Origin: Natrinema soli | GTDB taxonomy: Archaea > Halobacteriota > Halobacteria > Halobacteriales > Natrialbaceae | Length of the DNA: 10,026 nt | Assembly (NCBI RefSeq): GCF_028618695.1 | Contig: NZ_JAQIVI010000653.1 | Coordinates: forward strand, 1-10,026 | Direction of reading: 5' to 3' | Part shown: positions 7,289 through 10,026 of the stretch, in pieces | Layout: the number at the start of each line of letters is the position of its first letter | How positions within the stretch are numbered: position 1 is the stretch's first letter | Translations under genes and position numbers: made by a program | The notes under the pieces: generated by a model | Told to the model about the DNA's origin: nothing | Seen by the model: the letters and a program-made list of their open reading frames with translations, nothing else | The model's database searches: none

Positions 7289-7516
7289 CGATCAGTGCTC
7301 GACCTCGCGTTGCAACGGTTGACTCGAGGGACTCGGCGACAGGACGATAGTCGCGTACTGCATTCGCAACCAGATACTCCCTGCGCCCGATATGGGAGTT
7401 GTGATTCCGTCACCGTACCCGCACAACCTCCCAGAAATAACCGACACAGCTGGTCGCTTCGTTCCTCGAGGACGCTGATTCGGTCACCTGGCCCGGAATT
7501 CGTCGTTTACGTTATA

Positions 7517-7546
7517 GTCACGAGATGAAGATATGACGGGAGAACG
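7517..7546 (+). repeat. Direct repeat, copy 1 of 2
   Basis: This 30-nt segment matches 7635-7664 at 25 of 30 positions, including the uninterrupted AGATGAAGATA, then GACGG and GAACG at the same spacing. Both copies are followed within 10 nt by CTTCTC and preceded by a TTTA-containing stretch. Confidence 0.55.
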
Positions 7547-7634
7547 CGCTTCTCAGATAGCGCTATTCGGCAGTCACAACGGTCTGCTTCTCGTGGCTGG
7601 CCGGCTCGTCCCGCTCTCGCTTTAAGTGTCTCTG

Positions 7635-7664
7635 GTCATAAGATGAAGATACGACGGACGAACG
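7635..7664 (+). repeat. Direct repeat, copy 2 of 2
   Basis: Second copy of the 7517-7546 repeat, 118 nt downstream and in the same orientation. It ends about 30 nt before the left inverted repeat of the MITE-like element, so it may be part of an older insertion at the same place or a duplicated regulatory site. Confidence 0.55.
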
Positions 7665-7735
7665 GATCCTTCTCGAGCCAGTTTCCACCGACTATAGTAG
7701 CCACTGAAACGATCCACACACTGCTCGCAGAATCC

Positions 7736-7819
7736 GCGGTTCTCGCTCACTCTGTTCGCTCACGGCTCGCTTCGCTCTCCGTTCGCGTCCTCGCGGTTCT
7801 CGCTTCACTCTGTTCGCTC
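7736..7819 (+). repeat. Two direct copies of a 26-27 nt sequence inside the MITE-like element
   Basis: 7736-7761 and 7793-7819 are the same sequence (starting GCGGTTCTCGCT and ending CACTCTGTTCGCTC) apart from one extra T in the second copy. The stretch between them is the same kind of CGCTTCGCTC-type low-complexity sequence. Confidence 0.65.
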
Positions 7820-7864
7820 CGAACCGCGCCTCGCTCCGAACCGCGCCTCGCTCCGAACTGCGCT
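7814..7864 (+). repeat. Three tandem 17-nt units
   Basis: The unit TCGCTCCGAACCGCGCC occurs perfectly at 7814-7830 and 7831-7847 and with two changes at 7848-7864. It begins within the end of the second 26-27 nt repeat, so the two repeat families share a border. Confidence 0.8.
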
Positions 7865-7999
7865 CCCGTCGTGCGATCAGGTGTGCAGTGACTGTCAGTA
7901 GCTACTATATCACTGCCTACCGGTCCGAGATCGGGGATCACACGGCTGCGCTGATGTAGTGCCGAGAATGAAACGGATCACTCGAGTCGCTTCAGCGGA

Positions 8000-8006
8000 T
8001 TTATTT
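8000..8006 (+). promoter_or_regulatory. TATA box for the acetyltransferase gene
   Basis: TTTATTT is centred about 26 nt before the ATG at 8029, the standard spacing for a leaderless haloarchaeal transcript. No Shine-Dalgarno sequence is evident. Confidence 0.6.
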
Positions 8007-8028
8007 CGGGGACGCGGCAACCTCGACC

Positions 8029-8634
8029 ATGGCATCCGACGCGCTCATTCGCGTTGCAACCCCGGCGGACGCGGCTACCGTCCGCGATATCTACGCGCCC
8101 TTCTGCGAGTCGACGGCGGTCACCTTCGAAGAGACCGTTCCGTCGGTGGCCGAGATAACCGATCGGATCGAGTCCACCCTCGAGCGCCATCCGTGGCTCG
8201 TCTGCGAAATCGCTGGCGACGTCGTCGGCTACGCCTACGCGGGGCCGCTGCGGAAGCGCCGCGCCTACGAGTGGGTCGTCGAGCTCTCGATCTACGTCGC
8301 CGACTCGGCCCGGCGGACGGGTGTCGGCCGCGCGCTCTACGAGTCGCTGTTCGCCGTCCTCGAGCGACAGGGAATCCGCGACGCCTACGCCGTGACGACG
8401 GTCCCCAATCCCGAAACGGAGCGGTTCCACGAGCGGATGGGATTCGAGCGGCTGGTCGACTTTCCGGGAATCGGCTACACGCAGGGCGAGTGGCAGGACG
8501 TTGCCTGGTGGCGGCGGCCGCTCGCCGAGAAACCCGCGACGCCCGAGCGCCCGCGCTCGTTTCCGACGGTTCGCGAGGACGACGATTGGGAATCACTCGT
8601 GCGGTCGGGCGAGGACGTGCTCGAGCTGTCCTGA
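8029..8634 (+). CDS. GNAT acetyltransferase, phosphinothricin acetyltransferase-like
   Basis: A 201-residue enzyme of the Pat/MnaT branch of GNAT N-acetyltransferases, which transfer acetyl from acetyl-CoA to the amino group of small amino-acid analogues such as phosphinothricin, methionine sulfoximine or methionine sulfone. The N-terminal segment IYAPFCESTAVTFEETVPS (21-39) matches the branch signature. GYAYAGPLRKRRAYEWVVE (67-85) leads to E85, at the position of the proposed catalytic Glu. RRTGVGRAL (95-103) is the acetyl-CoA pyrophosphate loop, and VPNPETERFHERMGFE (125-140) is the C-terminal GNAT motif. About 30 extra residues after the fold form an acidic tail (DDDWESLVRSGEDVLELS). The ATG at 8029 has a well-spaced TATA box. 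It is a single gene convergent with the HAD gene, with a 32-nt gap. The natural substrate cannot be read from sequence. Confidence 0.9.
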   Translation: MASDALIRVATPADAATVRDIYAPFCESTAVTFEETVPSVAEITDRIESTLERHPWLVCEIAGDVVGYAYAGPLRKRRAYEWVVELSIYVADSARRTGVGRALYESLFAVLERQGIRDAYAVTTVPNPETERFHERMGFERLVDFPGIGYTQGEWQDVAWWRRPLAEKPATPERPRSFPTVREDDDWESLVRSGEDVLELS

Positions 8635-8666
8635 TTCCAGCCGACCCGATTCAGCCGTCTGACGAC

Positions 8667-9356
8667 TCAACAGTCCAGTCGATTCGCCAGCTCCCCGAGC
8701 CCCTCGGTGATCAGGTCCGGCTCCGCGCCGAAGGGCTCCCAGGGGTTCCCCTTTCGGTCGAGCCAGACGCCCTGCATCCCCGCGTGGATCGACCCCTGAA
8801 CGTCGAACCACAGCGCGGAGACGTGGGCGATCTCCCCGATCGGCGTCCCCGTCCGTCCGGCTGCGTGACGGTACAGATCTGGATCGGGTTTGAACGTCTC
8901 GAGTTCGTCCGCGCTGATAGTATCGACGAGGAGGTCGTCGATTCCGGCGTGGTCGACCATCGACTCGAGCATCGCCGGATCGCCGTTCGAGAGAACGTAC
9001 GTATCGTAGTCGGCCTCGTGCAACCGCTCGACGCTCTCCCGAACGTCGTCGAAGACCTCGAGCTCGTGATAGACCTCGAGGATCGCTTCGCGTTCCTCGG
9101 CCGGGAGGTCGATCCCGTGGGCCGCCAGGGCGTACGCGAGCGCGTCGCGGTTGATCTCGTAGAACGTCTCGTACTCCTCGAGGTGGTTCGCGACGAGCGT
9201 GTACTGCATCGACCGCTCCCGCCAGGTCTGCGAAATAGGGGCCGGATCGTCGATCTCCGCGTGCTCCGCGAGAGCAGCCGCGGTCGCGTCGACGTCGACG
9301 AGCGTGCTGTAGGAGTCGAACGTGACAGTCCTCACACGGTCGGGATCGAACGTCAT
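8667..9356 (-). CDS. HAD-superfamily hydrolase, 2-haloacid dehalogenase type II-like
   Basis: A 229-residue protein of the L-2-haloacid dehalogenase-like HAD group, of normal family length. Motif I is TFDSYST with nucleophile D14 and T18. R46 (TWRER) is at the substrate-arginine position, S123/N124 (LSNGD) form motif II, K156 (TFKPDPDLY) is motif III with Y162, and S180 with D185 (HVSALWFDVQG) is motif IV. True L-2-haloacid dehalogenases usually have SSNxWD in motif IV; here the Asn position is Leu (L182). That weakens the dehalogenase reading and leaves a phosphatase or other HAD activity open. The ATG at 9356 was chosen because motif I then falls at the usual distance from the N-terminus, and a T-rich patch (complement of GCAAAG, 9379-9384) lies about 25 nt upstream. 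It is divergent from thiE. The superfamily is certain, the substrate unknown. Confidence 0.9.
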   Translation of the reverse strand: MTFDPDRVRTVTFDSYSTLVDVDATAAALAEHAEIDDPAPISQTWRERSMQYTLVANHLEEYETFYEINRDALAYALAAHGIDLPAEEREAILEVYHELEVFDDVRESVERLHEADYDTYVLSNGDPAMLESMVDHAGIDDLLVDTISADELETFKPDPDLYRHAAGRTGTPIGEIAHVSALWFDVQGSIHAGMQGVWLDRKGNPWEPFGAEPDLITEGLGELANRLDC

Positions 9357-9371
9357 GGCGGCCCCTACGTC

Positions 9372-9405
9372 GCGGAACGCAAAGAACGTGGACCGTTCGT
9401 TCCGC
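9372..9405. promoter_or_regulatory. Nested dyad in the HAD-thiE intergenic region
   Basis: GCGGAAC (9372-9378) pairs with GTTCCGC (9399-9405), and inside them GAACG (9384-9388) pairs with CGTTC (9394-9398). All 12 pairs are perfect. The dyad covers the place expected for the HAD gene TATA box (about 25 nt before its ATG), so a bound regulator there would be likely to affect that gene. Confidence 0.45.
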
Positions 9406-9416
9406 CACTGAATCGG

Positions 9417-9459
9417 TCGAACGGCGGTTCGAGACGGCTACCTGACCGAAGCCGCTTAG
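9417..9459 (+). promoter_or_regulatory. Candidate thiE promoter and upstream dyad
   Basis: CTTAGT at 9454-9459 is a weak TATA-like box about 27 nt before the GTG at 9484, which fits a leaderless thiE transcript. TCGAAC-GGCG-GTTCGA (9417-9432) is a perfect 6-bp dyad 22 nt upstream of it. Haloarchaeal thiamine genes are, to my knowledge, controlled by a ThiN-domain repressor (ThiR); whether this dyad is its site is unknown. Confidence 0.35.
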
Positions 9460-9483
9460 TGCGAACACCGACTAATATCCTCC

Positions 9484-10026
9484 GTGAATCCCTCGAATTG
9501 GCGGACCTACCTCGTGACGCAGGCGTCGCTGTCGGGCGACCGGACGACGCCCGAAATCGTTCGCGCGGCCGTCGACGGCGGCGTCGACGCCGTCCAACTG
9601 CGCGAGAAAGAGACGAGCGCCCGCTCGCGGTACGAACTCGGCCTCGAACTGCGCGAACTCACGGCCGAGGCGGGCGTCGATCTGATCGTCAACGACCGGG
9701 TCGACATCGCGCGAGCGATCGACGCCGACGGCGTCCACGTCGGCCAATCAGACCTCTCGGTCGCGGTCGCCCGCGACCTGCTCGGTTCGGATGCGATCGT
9801 CGGTTGTTCTGCGTCGACGGTCGCGGAGGCGCGGGAGGCGGAAGCCGATGGGGCGGACTACCTCGGCGTCGGAGCCGTTTACGGAACGTCCTCGAAGGAC
9901 GTCGACCCGGACGAGGATGGAGTCGGTCCGGAGCGAATCGCCACGATCGCCGACTCGGTCTCGATCCCGACCGTCGGGATCGGCGGCATCACGGCCGACA
10001 ACGCTCGGCCGGTCGTCGACGCGGGC
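9484..10026 (+). CDS. thiE: Thiamine-phosphate synthase (3' end outside window)
   Basis: ThiE joins hydroxymethylpyrimidine diphosphate and thiazole phosphate to make thiamine phosphate. The visible 181 residues, of an expected 210 or so, form most of a TIM barrel. Recognisable sites are QLREK at 38-42, NDR at 70-72 (Mg/diphosphate binding), GVHVGQSDL at 83-91, GCSAST at 107-112, DYLGVGAVYGTSSK at 125-138 and GIGGI at 165-169, where the thiazole phosphate binds. The family more often has GPxxxTxTK at the second last site; here it is GAVYGTSSK. Translation starts at GTG 9484, giving MNPSNWRTYLV with the first beta strand immediately following. There is no Shine-Dalgarno sequence, which fits a leaderless mRNA. 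The gene is divergent from the HAD gene. Confidence 0.95.
   Translation, partial: MNPSNWRTYLVTQASLSGDRTTPEIVRAAVDGGVDAVQLREKETSARSRYELGLELRELTAEAGVDLIVNDRVDIARAIDADGVHVGQSDLSVAVARDLLGSDAIVGCSASTVAEAREAEADGADYLGVGAVYGTSSKDVDPDEDGVGPERIATIADSVSIPTVGIGGITADNARPVVDAG

Larger units (their letters stand above)
7289..7690. other. Gene-free gap upstream of the transporter gene
   Basis: About 400 nt without a credible gene; the 77-residue frame at 7295-7528 has no recognisable features. It contains both copies of a 30-bp direct repeat and the perfect palindrome ATAGCGCTAT at 7557-7566. TTTAAGT at about 7621-7627 looks like a TATA box on the plus strand but is followed by no gene. Confidence 0.4.
7693..7909. 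mobile_element. MITE-like element with imperfect terminal inverted repeats
   Basis: The two ends are inverted copies: 7693-7729 starts TATAGTAGCCACTGA, and the reverse complement of 7872-7909 starts TATAGTAGCTACTGA. The outer 17 nt agree at 15 positions; a second block (CACAC, CTG, TCGCA) also agrees after small gaps. The interior is about 140 nt of CGCTC-rich repeats with no transposase. Size (about 217 bp), terminal inverted repeats and non-coding interior are what define a miniature inverted-repeat element. I could not identify a target-site duplication or name a parent insertion sequence. Confidence 0.6.

Noticed and set aside
7736..7864. CRISPR array
   Set aside because: The repeats are directly abutting or low complexity, with no unique spacers of regular length and no cas genes nearby.
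7747..7941. Short protein encoded on the minus strand of the repeat core
   Set aside because: The repeats simply lack stop codons; the peptide is an Arg/Glu/Ser/Thr repeat and lies inside the MITE-like element.
8593..9468. 291-residue minus-strand frame overlapping the HAD gene in another frame
   Set aside because: It is extremely Arg-rich with no motif; the 229-residue HAD protein in the neighbouring frame has all expected catalytic motifs.
9432..9483. TPP riboswitch ahead of thiE
   Set aside because: The inferred transcript is leaderless, leaving no room for an aptamer, and no THI-box-like sequence is visible.

Overview
The window is high-GC and its proteins are strongly acidic (Asp/Glu-rich, few Lys). 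Several genes have a TATA-like box about 24-28 nt before the start codon, as expected for leaderless transcripts, and CTCGAG is very frequent. Together with the gene families this points to a haloarchaeon, plausibly of the Natrialbaceae; that family placement is an impression and not a test.

Layout: (1) 1-1370, the 3' part of ftsY, the signal-recognition-particle receptor, with a long acidic N-terminal region that carries an internal duplication. (2) 1450-2088, a small secreted protein of unknown function with a twin-arginine-like signal. (3) 2089-2422, a leader/promoter region ending in a strong hairpin right before the next start codon. (4) 2423-5792, a tightly coupled two-gene operon: a siroheme/[4Fe-4S] nitrite/sulfite reductase, overlapped by 11 nt with an F420 hydrogenase/dehydrogenase beta-subunit (FrhB-like) protein that has two [4Fe-4S] ferredoxin motifs and a roughly 190-residue acidic N-terminal extension. 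(5) 5793-6328, no convincing gene, but several inverted repeats including a 19-bp imperfect one. (6) 6329-7288 (minus), an AEC-family (auxin efflux carrier-like) transporter. (7) 7289-8028, a repeat-rich gap with a duplicated 30-bp motif and a roughly 217-bp MITE-like element bounded by imperfect terminal inverted repeats. (8) 8029-8634, a phosphinothricin-acetyltransferase-like GNAT enzyme, convergent with (9) 8667-9356 (minus), a HAD-superfamily hydrolase of the 2-haloacid dehalogenase type. (10) 9484-end, thiE (thiamine-phosphate synthase), truncated by the window and divergent from the HAD gene across a dyad-rich intergenic region.

The most interesting system is the operon in (4). The reductase keeps the Arg/Arg/Lys/Lys siroheme anion-site pattern of sulfite reductases (LPRKFK rather than the LPRKxN of plant and cyanobacterial nitrite reductases). 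Its translationally coupled partner looks like an F420H2-oxidising electron-input module. In methanogens the fused enzyme Fsr joins an F420H2 dehydrogenase to a sulfite reductase domain in one chain. Here an analogous arrangement appears as two separate proteins, with an assimilatory-type reductase. I infer an F420H2-driven sulfite (or nitrite) reductase; this is not proven by sequence. No RNA genes and no CRISPR array were seen.
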